From assembly GCA_017959645.1 (NCBI GenBank), contig JAGDAE010000033.1, positions 1-6,473 on the forward strand: a DNA stretch of 6,473 nt, written 5' to 3'. How positions within the stretch are numbered: position 1 is the first letter of the stretch; each line of letters starts with the position of its first letter. The position numbers were made by a program, and so were the translations under genes. The notes under the pieces are model-generated. The model was not told the DNA's origin. It was given only the letters and a program-made list of their open reading frames with translations, and did no database searches. This document shows positions 1 through 5,961 of this stretch, piece by piece. The DNA comes from Kiritimatiellia bacterium (GTDB lineage Bacteria > Verrucomicrobiota > Kiritimatiellia > RFP12 > UBA1067).

Positions 1-476
1 GTCGCCGCATGGGCGACCATCGCCATGTCGTGCGCCTCCTGGACGCTGTTCGAGGCGAGCATCGCGAAACCGGTCTGGCGGCACGCCATCACGTCGCCCT
101 GGTCGCCGAAGATGCAAAGTGAATTCGACGCGAGCGAACGGGCGGAGACGTGAAACACGGTCGGGGCGAGCTCGCCGGCGATCTTGTACATGTTGGGGAT
201 CATCAGCAAAAGGCCCTGCGACGCCGTAAACGTCGTCGTGAGCGAGCCGGTGGTCAGCGAACCGTGCACAGCGCCGGCGGCGCCGCCCTCGGACTCCATC
301 TCCACGATCGACGGAATCGATCCCCAGATGTTCGTCTTGCACATGGAGGCGAGCTCGTCGCACGTCTCGGCCATCGGCGAGGACGGCGTGATCGGATAGA
401 TCGCGGCCACTTCCGAGCACGCGAAAGCGATTTGAGCTGCGGCGGTATTGCCGTCAACCATTATCTTCTTTGCCAT
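1..476 (-). CDS. nifJ: Pyruvate:ferredoxin (flavodoxin) oxidoreductase, N-terminal part (cut by window edge)
   Basis: This is the first 158 codons of a gene that runs off the left edge; the full enzyme is usually about 1170-1200 residues. The family oxidatively decarboxylates pyruvate to acetyl-CoA and CO2 in the cytoplasm, passing electrons through Fe-S clusters to ferredoxin or flavodoxin, and is typical of anaerobes. The visible part is domain I. It carries YPITPSS at residues 27-33, VEMESEGGAAGAVHG at 58-72, TTTFTASQGLLLMIPNMYK at 80-98 and FHVSARS at 108-114. T30, E63 and R113 line up, one residue earlier, with T31, E64 and R114 of the Desulfovibrio africanus enzyme, which contact thiamine diphosphate or pyruvate. 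The ATG at 476-474 follows an AAAAGGA ribosome binding site with 7-nt spacing. It has its own promoter, so it is probably not part of the dinG transcript. The Fe-S and TPP domains lie outside the window and cannot be checked. Confidence 0.95.
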   Translation of the reverse strand, partial: MAKKIMVDGNTAAAQIAFACSEVAAIYPITPSSPMAETCDELASMCKTNIWGSIPSIVEMESEGGAAGAVHGSLTTGSLTTTFTASQGLLLMIPNMYKIAGELAPTVFHVSARSLASNSLCIFGDQGDVMACRQTGFAMLASNSVQEAHDMAMVAHAA

Positions 477-483
477 TTCAGTT

Positions 484-490
484 TCCTTTT
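484..490 (-). promoter_or_regulatory. Ribosome binding site of nifJ
   Basis: Reading the minus strand, AAAAGGA lies 7 nt before the ATG at 476-474. It is a purine-rich Shine-Dalgarno match and fixes the nifJ start, which also agrees with where the family's conserved sequence begins. Confidence 0.7.
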
Positions 491-501
491 GTGTGAACTT
501 G

Positions 502-514
502 CGCTTCTAAAGCG
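502..514 (-). promoter_or_regulatory. Small stem-loop in the nifJ 5' leader
   Basis: The minus strand reads CGCTT-TAG-AAGCG, a 5-bp stem with a 3-nt loop, between the predicted transcription start (about 521) and the ribosome binding site. It could stabilise the mRNA 5' end. It is short enough to have arisen by chance and has no U-run, so it is not a terminator or a recognised riboswitch. Confidence 0.3.
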
Positions 515-524
515 ATTTATGGAC

Positions 525-537
525 GAGTATTATACTC
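525..537. promoter_or_regulatory. 13-bp palindrome centred on the nifJ -10 (possible operator)
   Basis: The plus strand reads GAGTATTATACTC, a perfect inverted repeat with 6-bp arms around a central base at 531. It contains the whole -10 hexamer. A dimeric regulator bound here would block RNA polymerase directly. The palindrome is seen in the sequence; the operator role is inferred. The inner TAT-ATA part is partly a by-product of the TATAAT box, so only the GAG/CTC outer arms are independent evidence. Confidence 0.4.
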
Positions 538-557
538 TTATTTTCCGCGGAGTTCAA
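529..557 (-). promoter_or_regulatory. Sigma-70-type promoter of nifJ
   Basis: On the minus strand a -35 element TTGAAC (557-552, 4 of 6 consensus bases) is followed after exactly 17 bp by a perfect -10, TATAAT (534-529). The predicted transcription start is near 521, giving a leader of about 45 nt before nifJ. The site lies in the AT-richer gap between dinG and nifJ and is oriented towards nifJ. The promoter means nifJ can be expressed independently of the upstream PAS-rlu-alsT-dinG unit. Its -10 is buried in a perfect palindrome, listed separately. Confidence 0.75.
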
Positions 558-581
558 TCATCGCGGGACAAAAACGGAAAA
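541..581. repeat. Inverted repeat between dinG and nifJ
   Basis: TTTTCCG at 541-547 is the reverse complement of CGGAAAA at 575-581, and CCGCG at 545-549 pairs with CGCGG at 562-566. The element sits just after the dinG stop codon and spans the nifJ -35 box. It could form a weak structure at the dinG mRNA end or be a protein site. It lacks a compact GC-rich stem followed by a U-run, so it is not a canonical Rho-independent terminator. Confidence 0.3.
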
Positions 582-589
582 TTGCGCCT

Positions 590-2794
590 TCACGCCATGA
601 ATCCTGCGATGCGGCCGAGAAGCTCTTCGGCGGTCGTTACGGTGTGCACCGACGCCGGAATCGAACGGCGGAACACCGCGCCGTAGTTCTTCGTAACGAG
701 CCGCGGATCGGTCACGATGACGACCCCGCGATCGCGTTTGGAGCGTATGAGCCGCCCAAACCCCTGACGGAACTTGATAACCGCCTCCGGCAGCACGTAG
801 TCGCGGAAGGAGCTGCCGCCCTCACGGTCGACCTTCTCCGACCTCGCCTCGACGATCGGGTCGCCGACCTGGGCGAACGGCAGCCGCGTTATAACCACGC
901 GCTCCAGCGCGTCCCCGGCGACATCGACCCCCTCCCAGAAACTCTGTGCACCGAAAACCACAGTGTCGGCAGGGGATCTTTTGAGCGCCGCCGTCATCGC
1001 TTCGCGCGACAGCCCTTCTCCCTGCACGAGCAGTCCGGGCAGCTTCCCGGCGAGCGCGTCCGCCGCCGCGCGCATCATCTCGTAGCTGGTGAACAGCACC
1101 AGCGTGCGTCCGCCGGCGGCCAGATCCTTCAGCAACTGCGCCAGCTTGCCGACGTATCCGCCGTCGCCGGGATCAGGCAGAAAATCCGCCGCCAGCGTCA
1201 GCGACTGGCGAAAATAGTCGAATGGGCTGGCGGCCGCAAGCGCTTCGAAGCGTTCGGAGCATCCAAGCCTGGCGGCCATGTATCTGAAATCGTTGCCTAC
1301 CCTGAGCGTCGCCGAAGAGAGGATGACTGAATCTTTCAGATCGTAGACGTACTTCTTCAAGTCGCCGGCGACAGAAAGCGGAGCGCCGACCAGACGAAGA
1401 TACGCGTGCCGCTTTTCCGCGCGCACGAATTCCGCCCAGTATGCGTGGGTGTCGCGTTCGGCGCGCAGAACGAAATTCGCCTCGTTCGCGAATCCTATGA
1501 AACTGTCGGCGATGCCATTCAGCTGGGCGGTGAGATCGGAGAAGAAATTGATTTCCCCCTCCGGCGTCGCTCCGTCGAGCGTATCGCGCAGATCCCGCAG
1601 AAGATTGACGGTCTTCACGATCTCGTCGTCCATCCGCGACTGCAGATCGAGCGTGTCCGGCGCCTTGCGGTAGCGGACAACATCGCGTTTGCGCCCTTCG
1701 AAAAGTTCGCTCTCCACGCATTTGAGCACCGCGTCGGCGGCGTTGGCCAGCCGCACGGTCTGTGAAGTTATCGCCAGGGATATCCGCCTTGCCGTCTCGC
1801 CCGACGGATTGCCGGCAAGCAACCCTTTCTGGAGCTGGCGGTCAACCGCCGAGAGAACCCCGCCGGGACGGGTCCGCTTTCCGCGCCCTTTGCGCGCAAG
1901 ACGGTTCATGATCCGGGCGAGCGCCGGCATGGAGAACTCGTACGAGAAATACTTCGTCGCGATATCCTCGAGATTGTGCGCCTCGTCGAGGACAAGCCGC
2001 GAATACGCCGGCAGGATCGCCGCGCCGGGACTCGACGCCTCGGCGAGAACCAACGCGTGGTTGACGACTATGAGATGCGCGGAAGCTGCGTTCTTGCGCG
2101 CCCGGTACACGAAGCAGCGCGAATGGTACTGGCATCTCCTGCCGCCGCATTCCTCCCCCGGACACGACAGCATCCCCTTCAGAGCCCCGTCGTAGCCGTC
2201 GAGATCGCCATCTGCTGTCGTTTCTATCCAACGGATGAACTTAGGCATCTCCGCCTGCTCTTCCGGCGACATCGTCCAGTAACCGGAGGCGAAAAACTCC
2301 GACACCTCGCGCAGGCAGAGATAGTTCGCGCGTCCCTTGAGCAGCGCAACCTGGAACTTCGCCGCATCAGGCCCCAGTATTGCGAGCGCACGGGGGATGT
2401 CCGACGTCACAAGCTGGCTCTGCAGATTTCGCGTCGCCGTGGACACGACCACCGGGGTGTCGTTGACGAACGCCCAGAGTATCGACGGCACGAGGTACGC
2501 CAGCGACTTTCCCACCCCGGTGCCTGCTTCGATCATGAGATGCGAGCGGCTGTTGTAGGCGTTGGCGATCGCGCCGAGCATGTCGAGCTGGCCCTGCCGC
2601 TCTTCGTAGCCGGGCATGGCTCCAAGCGTACCGCCGGCGCGCAGATGCCATGCCGTCTTCTCGACGTCGAGTTTGGCGCAGTCCTCGTGCGACGGCAGAT
2701 GGCGTCTGCGCGCCGCTTCGTGCGTCTCGGGCAGGAATCCGGCCCAGTCGGGGTCGTCTATGAACTCCGCCGGCGATCTGGACCGCGACGCCAT
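590..2794 (-). CDS. dinG: DinG-family ATP-dependent DNA helicase (XPD-like, Fe-S)
   Basis: A 734-residue superfamily 2 helicase of the DinG/YoaA/XPD group, cytoplasmic 5'-to-3' DNA helicases linked to repair and to unwinding R-loops or other structures at stalled forks. Walker A EAGTGVGKS is at residues 89-97 and the DEAH box at 270-273. Motif III SSATL is at 493-497, motif V FWEGVDV at 619-625 and motif VI QGFGRLIRS at 677-685. Cysteines C160, C216, C221 and C227 fit the four 4Fe-4S ligands; the 5 and 6 residue steps of the last three match E. coli DinG. C211 is an extra nearby cysteine. There is no N-terminal DnaQ-like exonuclease domain, as found in some Gram-positive DinG proteins, only about 60 residues before the helicase core. 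Length is close to E. coli DinG (716). The ATG lies 6 nt after the alsT stop, with AGGG overlapping the alsT end, suggesting coupled translation. The exact subtype (DinG or YoaA) is unsettled. Confidence 0.93.
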   Translation of the reverse strand: MASRSRSPAEFIDDPDWAGFLPETHEAARRRHLPSHEDCAKLDVEKTAWHLRAGGTLGAMPGYEERQGQLDMLGAIANAYNSRSHLMIEAGTGVGKSLAYLVPSILWAFVNDTPVVVSTATRNLQSQLVTSDIPRALAILGPDAAKFQVALLKGRANYLCLREVSEFFASGYWTMSPEEQAEMPKFIRWIETTADGDLDGYDGALKGMLSCPGEECGGRRCQYHSRCFVYRARKNAASAHLIVVNHALVLAEASSPGAAILPAYSRLVLDEAHNLEDIATKYFSYEFSMPALARIMNRLARKGRGKRTRPGGVLSAVDRQLQKGLLAGNPSGETARRISLAITSQTVRLANAADAVLKCVESELFEGRKRDVVRYRKAPDTLDLQSRMDDEIVKTVNLLRDLRDTLDGATPEGEINFFSDLTAQLNGIADSFIGFANEANFVLRAERDTHAYWAEFVRAEKRHAYLRLVGAPLSVAGDLKKYVYDLKDSVILSSATLRVGNDFRYMAARLGCSERFEALAAASPFDYFRQSLTLAADFLPDPGDGGYVGKLAQLLKDLAAGGRTLVLFTSYEMMRAAADALAGKLPGLLVQGEGLSREAMTAALKRSPADTVVFGAQSFWEGVDVAGDALERVVITRLPFAQVGDPIVEARSEKVDREGGSSFRDYVLPEAVIKFRQGFGRLIRSKRDRGVVIVTDPRLVTKNYGAVFRRSIPASVHTVTTAEELLGRIAGFMA

Positions 2795-2800
2795 CGTCCG

Positions 2801-4354
2801 TCACCCTGCGGTTGCGCCGGCATCGCGCCGGTCGAGATAATCCTTTGTCGTTTTCCAGACGACCGGCGAAAGCAACACGAGCGCGATCAGGTTCGGAAAC
2901 GCCATGAGCCCATTCATCACGTCCGCGACCCCCCATACGACCGACACGGTGAGATACGGCCCGGTCGCCACCATGAGAACGTAGACGAGACGGTACGCCT
3001 TGACGATACCTTGGCGCTCGACCCCGACGAGATACTCGAGACATTTTTCGGAATAGTAGTTCCAGCCGAGAATGGTCGTGAACGCGAAGAAAGTGAGCGC
3101 GGTCATGAGAAATCCGCTTGCAACTCCGGCGGAACCGTCGCCGAGAAACGCGAGGCCGCGCTGGAACGCGTCGATCGTTATGTCGACGCCCTTGAGCCCG
3201 AGCGACGGCTCCCACGCGCCGGTGACGACGATCGCCAGCCCCGTCATCGAGCAAACGACTATCGTGTCGATGAACGTCCCGGTCATGCAGACGAGCCCCT
3301 GCCGCGCCGGCTCGTTCGTTTTCGCCGCCGCCGCCGCGATCGGGGCGGAACCGAGCCCGGCTTCGTTCGAGAAGATTCCGCGCGCGACCCCCTTTTGGAT
3401 CGCGATGAAAATCGTTCCCACCACGCCCCCGGTGAACGCCGACGGATTGAACGCCGCACGCACGATCAGTTCGATCGCCGCCGTTATCTTCGAGATGTTG
3501 CCCAGCAAAATGAACGCGCAGATCGCGATGTAGAACACCGCCATGAACGGAACGATCACCGTGGAGACCGCGGCGATGCGCTTGAGACCGCCGATCACCA
3601 CCAGCGCGGTCGTGGCGGCCACCAGCGCGCCGGCGACCACGACCGGCAGGGAATACGTCGTTCCGAACATGCGCACTCCGGTTTCAAGATTGCCGGGATC
3701 GAACGCCGGATCGAAAAAGCGCTGGGCGGCCGAGGTTATGCCGTGCACCTGGGTGATCGTGCCGATCCCGAGCACGCCGGCCGCGACCCCGAAGAACGCG
3801 AACATCGCCGCCAGCCACTTCCAGTTCTTCCCGAGCCCCTTCTCTATGTAGTAGAACGGACCGCCGAGAACCCTGCCGTCCGGCGTTATCTCGCGGTATT
3901 TGACCGCAAGCAGCCCCTCGGCGTATTTCGTCGCCATGCCGAAGAACGCCGCAACCTCCATCCAGAACAGCGCCCCTGGGCCGCCGTAGCCGATTGCGGT
4001 CGCGACGCCGACGATGTTGCCGGTGCCTATCGTCGCCGAAAGCGCGGTGCAAAGCGCGCCGAACGCCGAAACCTCTCCGCTCGTGCCTTCTTCGGTGCGG
4101 AACATGTACCGGAAAGCGTTTTTGAGGTTGAACAGATGGCGGAATCTCAGGATGCAGGTAAGCAGTATTCCGGTCGCGAGGATGCCGCCTATCAGCGGCC
4201 CCCCCCATATGTAGCCGTCGACCTTGTCCACGATTCCCGTCAGGGCCGAAAGCCAGCCACTGGTCGCCTCGACGCTTGAAGCCACGCTCGCGGTCTGGGC
4301 GGCTTCGGGTGCGTTTGCGACCGTCTCGAGCGCAGTAACCACCGTATTGGTCAT
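2801..4354 (-). CDS. Sodium:alanine/glycine symporter, AGCS family
   Basis: A 517-residue inner-membrane transporter of the AGCS family (TC 2.A.25), which imports alanine or glycine driven by Na+ (or H+). Family signatures are clear: SATIGTGNIVGVATAIGYGG at residues 106-125, LGGPFYYIEKGLG at 163-175, RGIFSNEAGLGSAPIAAAAA at 325-344, TGTFIDTIVVCSMTG at 358-372 and TILGWNYYSEKCLEYL at 427-442. Many hydrophobic helices span roughly residue 48 to 500. The first 34 residues are Ala/Thr/Val-rich, lack charged helix features and precede the usual family start; their role is unknown. The ATG overlaps the preceding stop as ATGA, and a strong GGAAAGGAAGGA ribosome binding site lies inside the end of the pseudouridine synthase gene. 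The substrate is not determined by the sequence; alanine or glycine is the family default, and genes of this kind are often called alsT, agcS or dagA. Confidence 0.93.
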   Translation of the reverse strand: MTNTVVTALETVANAPEAAQTASVASSVEATSGWLSALTGIVDKVDGYIWGGPLIGGILATGILLTCILRFRHLFNLKNAFRYMFRTEEGTSGEVSAFGALCTALSATIGTGNIVGVATAIGYGGPGALFWMEVAAFFGMATKYAEGLLAVKYREITPDGRVLGGPFYYIEKGLGKNWKWLAAMFAFFGVAAGVLGIGTITQVHGITSAAQRFFDPAFDPGNLETGVRMFGTTYSLPVVVAGALVAATTALVVIGGLKRIAAVSTVIVPFMAVFYIAICAFILLGNISKITAAIELIVRAAFNPSAFTGGVVGTIFIAIQKGVARGIFSNEAGLGSAPIAAAAAKTNEPARQGLVCMTGTFIDTIVVCSMTGLAIVVTGAWEPSLGLKGVDITIDAFQRGLAFLGDGSAGVASGFLMTALTFFAFTTILGWNYYSEKCLEYLVGVERQGIVKAYRLVYVLMVATGPYLTVSVVWGVADVMNGLMAFPNLIALVLLSPVVWKTTKDYLDRRDAGATAG

Positions 4355-5190
4355 TTTCTTGTCCTTCCTTTCCCCATGCCGAACAGTTTAAGCGCCGCGC
4401 GGAAATCGGCGGGAAGCGGGGAATGCACCTTGATCTCCTGCTTCGGATGCTGCGGATCGGGCAGCGCGAGCGACGAGGCGTGCAGCATCTGCCGCGGAAC
4501 TCGCAGGAATCGCGGGTCGCGCGCGTTTTTCAGCCCGAACACGCGATCGCCGACCACCGGAAAGCGTATAGACGCCAGATGCCGCCGTATCTGGTTCGTC
4601 CGCCCGGTCTCGATCCTGATTTTGAGAAAACTCGCTTCGTCGCCTACCGCCTCGCGGGTTATATTCGATACCGCGTCCTGTCCATCGAGCGGAGCGTCGA
4701 CGGTCTGGTGGGCGAACTTGAACCGGCCGACAGCGACCGCGTGGTAGATTTTCGACACTTTGCGCGCCTTGAACACCCCGATCGCGGCCTCGAGCGCCGC
4801 GTGGTTTTTCGCGAACATCAGGCACCCGGTCGTGTCGCGGTCGAGACGGTGCACCGCTTCCAGTCCCGGCATCCCCTCCTGCTCGCGCAGCATCGCTTCG
4901 ACCGATTTCGCGTCGCCGCAGCTTACAATCCCCGCCGGCTTGTCGACCACCATGTAGTCGCCGTCCGACCACAGTACGCGAATATGGAATTTTTTCGGCG
5001 CCTTCGGAATCTCGGCGGAGACGTCCACGATGTCGCCGGTCTCAAGCGCATACCGCGCCATCCACACGCACTTGCGGTTGACCCACACCCGGCGGCTGTC
5101 GACGATATCCTTCGCGCCGCGCCGGGAAAGCGACAGCTTGCGGGCGAGGAAATCCTGCAACGTCTTCGGATCGTCGCGTCCTACGCGCAT
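4351..5190 (-). CDS. RluA-family RNA pseudouridine synthase with S4 domain
   Basis: A 279-residue cytoplasmic enzyme that isomerises uridine to pseudouridine in RNA. An N-terminal S4 RNA-binding domain (about residues 9-60, with LQDFLARKLSLSRRGAKDIV) is followed by the RluA catalytic domain. VVDKP is at 81-85, the catalytic motif HRLDRDTTG at 114-122 with Asp117 as nucleophile, GRTNQIR at 196-202 and FPVVGD at 210-215. Many relatives have GRTHQIR, so Asn199 replaces the common His. Length lies between E. coli RluA (219) and RluC/RluD (319/326); S4 plus this fold resembles RluC/RluD, but the target uridine in rRNA or tRNA cannot be named. I chose the ATG at 5190-5188 because AGGAAG lies just upstream and it begins near the S4 domain. 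A GTG at 5217-5215 would add nine residues but has no good ribosome binding site. It overlaps the PAS gene by 10 nt and the symporter by 4 nt. Confidence 0.92.
   Translation of the reverse strand: MRVGRDDPKTLQDFLARKLSLSRRGAKDIVDSRRVWVNRKCVWMARYALETGDIVDVSAEIPKAPKKFHIRVLWSDGDYMVVDKPAGIVSCGDAKSVEAMLREQEGMPGLEAVHRLDRDTTGCLMFAKNHAALEAAIGVFKARKVSKIYHAVAVGRFKFAHQTVDAPLDGQDAVSNITREAVGDEASFLKIRIETGRTNQIRRHLASIRFPVVGDRVFGLKNARDPRFLRVPRQMLHASSLALPDPQHPKQEIKVHSPLPADFRAALKLFGMGKGRTRK
4358..4373 (-). promoter_or_regulatory. Shine-Dalgarno of the symporter inside the rlu 3' end
   Basis: The minus strand carries GGGGAAAGGAAGGACA a few bases before the symporter ATG (4354-4352). The same bases encode the Gly/Lys/Arg-rich tail of the pseudouridine synthase, whose TGA overlaps that ATG by sharing ATGA. 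This arrangement fits terminating ribosomes reinitiating on the symporter gene. Confidence 0.65.
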
Positions 5191-5864
5191 GTCTTCCTCA
5201 CGCTTCCCGCAACACACCTTATCCGCCGTCCCGTCCTTACCGGCGAAAGCCGCAATTCGAAACCATCCTTCTCGGCCGAAACCTCCTCGCCGACGGCCGC
5301 GCGGGCGAATTCGTCCCGGAAACCCGGAAACGCATCGTCGAACCGGCGTATCTCAGTTCCGTCGCCGCCGAAACCAAACTCCGCCGCAAACGCGCGGTTG
5401 GCGCCTGAGAGCGTACCGTCCGGCAGGCATGTGAAAAGGATCGAATGCGAAATCTTGAACGCCGCCTCCTTCGCGCGCAGCATCTCGTTCGTCTTGCGGC
5501 GGCGCTCGACGTTGCGGATCGTGAACACCATGTCGTCCGCCCGGAGCAGATCGATACCGGTTACCGCCACCTCGCAGGCGAACCGGCCGCCTTCTTTGGC
5601 CAGCCCGGCCGTATCGATTATCACGTGGCGGTCGTCGTCCATACTCGAACGCAGACGCTTCACAATCTCCGGCGTAAGCCCCGGCAGCAGCACCGATACC
5701 GGACGATCCAGCAGCTCGTCGATCGAATATCCGAAAAACTCCCGGACGCGATGGTTCGTCTCGATCACGTAGCCGGCGTGGTCGGTTATGACAACTGCGT
5801 CGTACATCCCCGCCAGAAACTGGCGGAACAGCGATTTTCGGTCTCTCGGAACAAACAAAGGCAT
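5181..5864 (-). CDS. Tandem PAS-domain protein without output domain
   Basis: A 227-residue soluble protein with two PAS folds. PAS1, about residues 12-118, contains AVVITDHAGYVIETN (23-37) and FFGYSIDELLDRPV (43-56) and ends in a PAC-like segment before a charged helix (119-133, VERRRKTNEMLR) that could be a signalling linker. PAS2, about 134-222, is more divergent (SILFTCLPDGTLSGANRAFA, 141-160) and ends in GRRIRCVAGSVR. No kinase, GGDEF, EAL, phosphatase or HTH domain, signal peptide or membrane segment is visible, so it would act by protein contact or dimerisation. Ligand is unknown; cysteines at 97, 146, 217 and 226 are possible redox residues but form no recognised motif. It heads the four-gene unit. 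Start chosen at the ATG immediately after a strong promoter; it has no ribosome binding site. Met20 is an alternative start but would clip PAS1. The last codons carry the ribosome binding site of the next gene. Confidence 0.88.
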   Translation of the reverse strand: MPLFVPRDRKSLFRQFLAGMYDAVVITDHAGYVIETNHRVREFFGYSIDELLDRPVSVLLPGLTPEIVKRLRSSMDDDRHVIIDTAGLAKEGGRFACEVAVTGIDLLRADDMVFTIRNVERRRKTNEMLRAKEAAFKISHSILFTCLPDGTLSGANRAFAAEFGFGGDGTEIRRFDDAFPGFRDEFARAAVGEEVSAEKDGFELRLSPVRTGRRIRCVAGSVRKTCA

Positions 5865-5891
5865 TTGGCGCGTATTATATCATATTTGGCG
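5863..5891. repeat. 8-bp direct repeat flanking the PAS promoter -10
   Basis: ATTTGGCG occurs at 5863-5870 and again at 5884-5891 on the plus strand (CGCCAAAT on the coding strand). The copies are 21 bp apart, two helical turns, so they face the same side of DNA, one on each side of the -10 box. This geometry suits a regulator bound as a dimer or as two protomers. The downstream copy includes the first bases of the start codon. Confidence 0.4.
5874..5882 (-). promoter_or_regulatory. Extended -10 promoter of the PAS-rlu-symporter-dinG unit
   Basis: The minus strand reads TGATATAAT: a perfect -10 (TATAAT, 5879-5874) with the TGN extension. Upstream, 17 bp away, only GACACA (5902-5897) is found, a weak -35 match (3 of 6), which is typical of extended -10 promoters. 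The expected transcription start is 5867-5865, only 1-3 nt before the PAS ATG at 5864, predicting a leaderless or nearly leaderless mRNA. Confidence 0.65.
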
Positions 5892-5961
5892 GAAGTTGTG
5901 TCGTGTTGGTGGAAAGACGCCAAGGAAGGAAATTCGCATTGCACTATCGTGCCTGCCACAT

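Noticed and set aside
541..581. Inverted repeat considered as a Rho-independent terminator of dinG
   Set aside because: Arms are 7 nt around a 27-nt loop and no U-run follows on the minus strand.
150..686. Plus-strand open frame spanning the nifJ start and the intergenic region
   Set aside because: Antisense to nifJ, which has clear active-site motifs. Composition is Arg/His-rich without a domain, and it ends inside the dinG 3' end.
2085..2165. Extra cysteine (C211) near the DinG Fe-S ligands, considered as a novel metal site
   Set aside because: C160, C216, C221 and C227 already satisfy the usual four-ligand pattern, and nearby spare cysteines are not unusual in this region.
1976..4279. 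A 767-codon open frame on the plus strand opposite the symporter and dinG
   Set aside because: Its translation is Arg/His/Glu/Asp-rich with no domain, and it lies antisense to two genes with unmistakable family motifs. Long antisense frames are common in GC-rich DNA.
5188..5217. GTG start at 5217-5215 for the pseudouridine synthase
   Set aside because: It would lengthen the PAS overlap to 37 nt and has no convincing ribosome binding site; the ATG at 5190-5188 has AGGAAG just upstream. It remains possible.
4423..5772. A 449-codon open frame on the plus strand opposite rlu and the PAS gene
   Set aside because: Low-complexity, Arg/Ser/Pro-rich translation with no recognisable fold, fully antisense to supported genes, and no ribosome binding site or promoter.
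5941..5952. GCAC-GATA-GTGC hairpin after the O-antigen-ligase-like gene, considered as a terminator
   Set aside because: Only a 4-bp stem and no U-run; weak and likely by chance.
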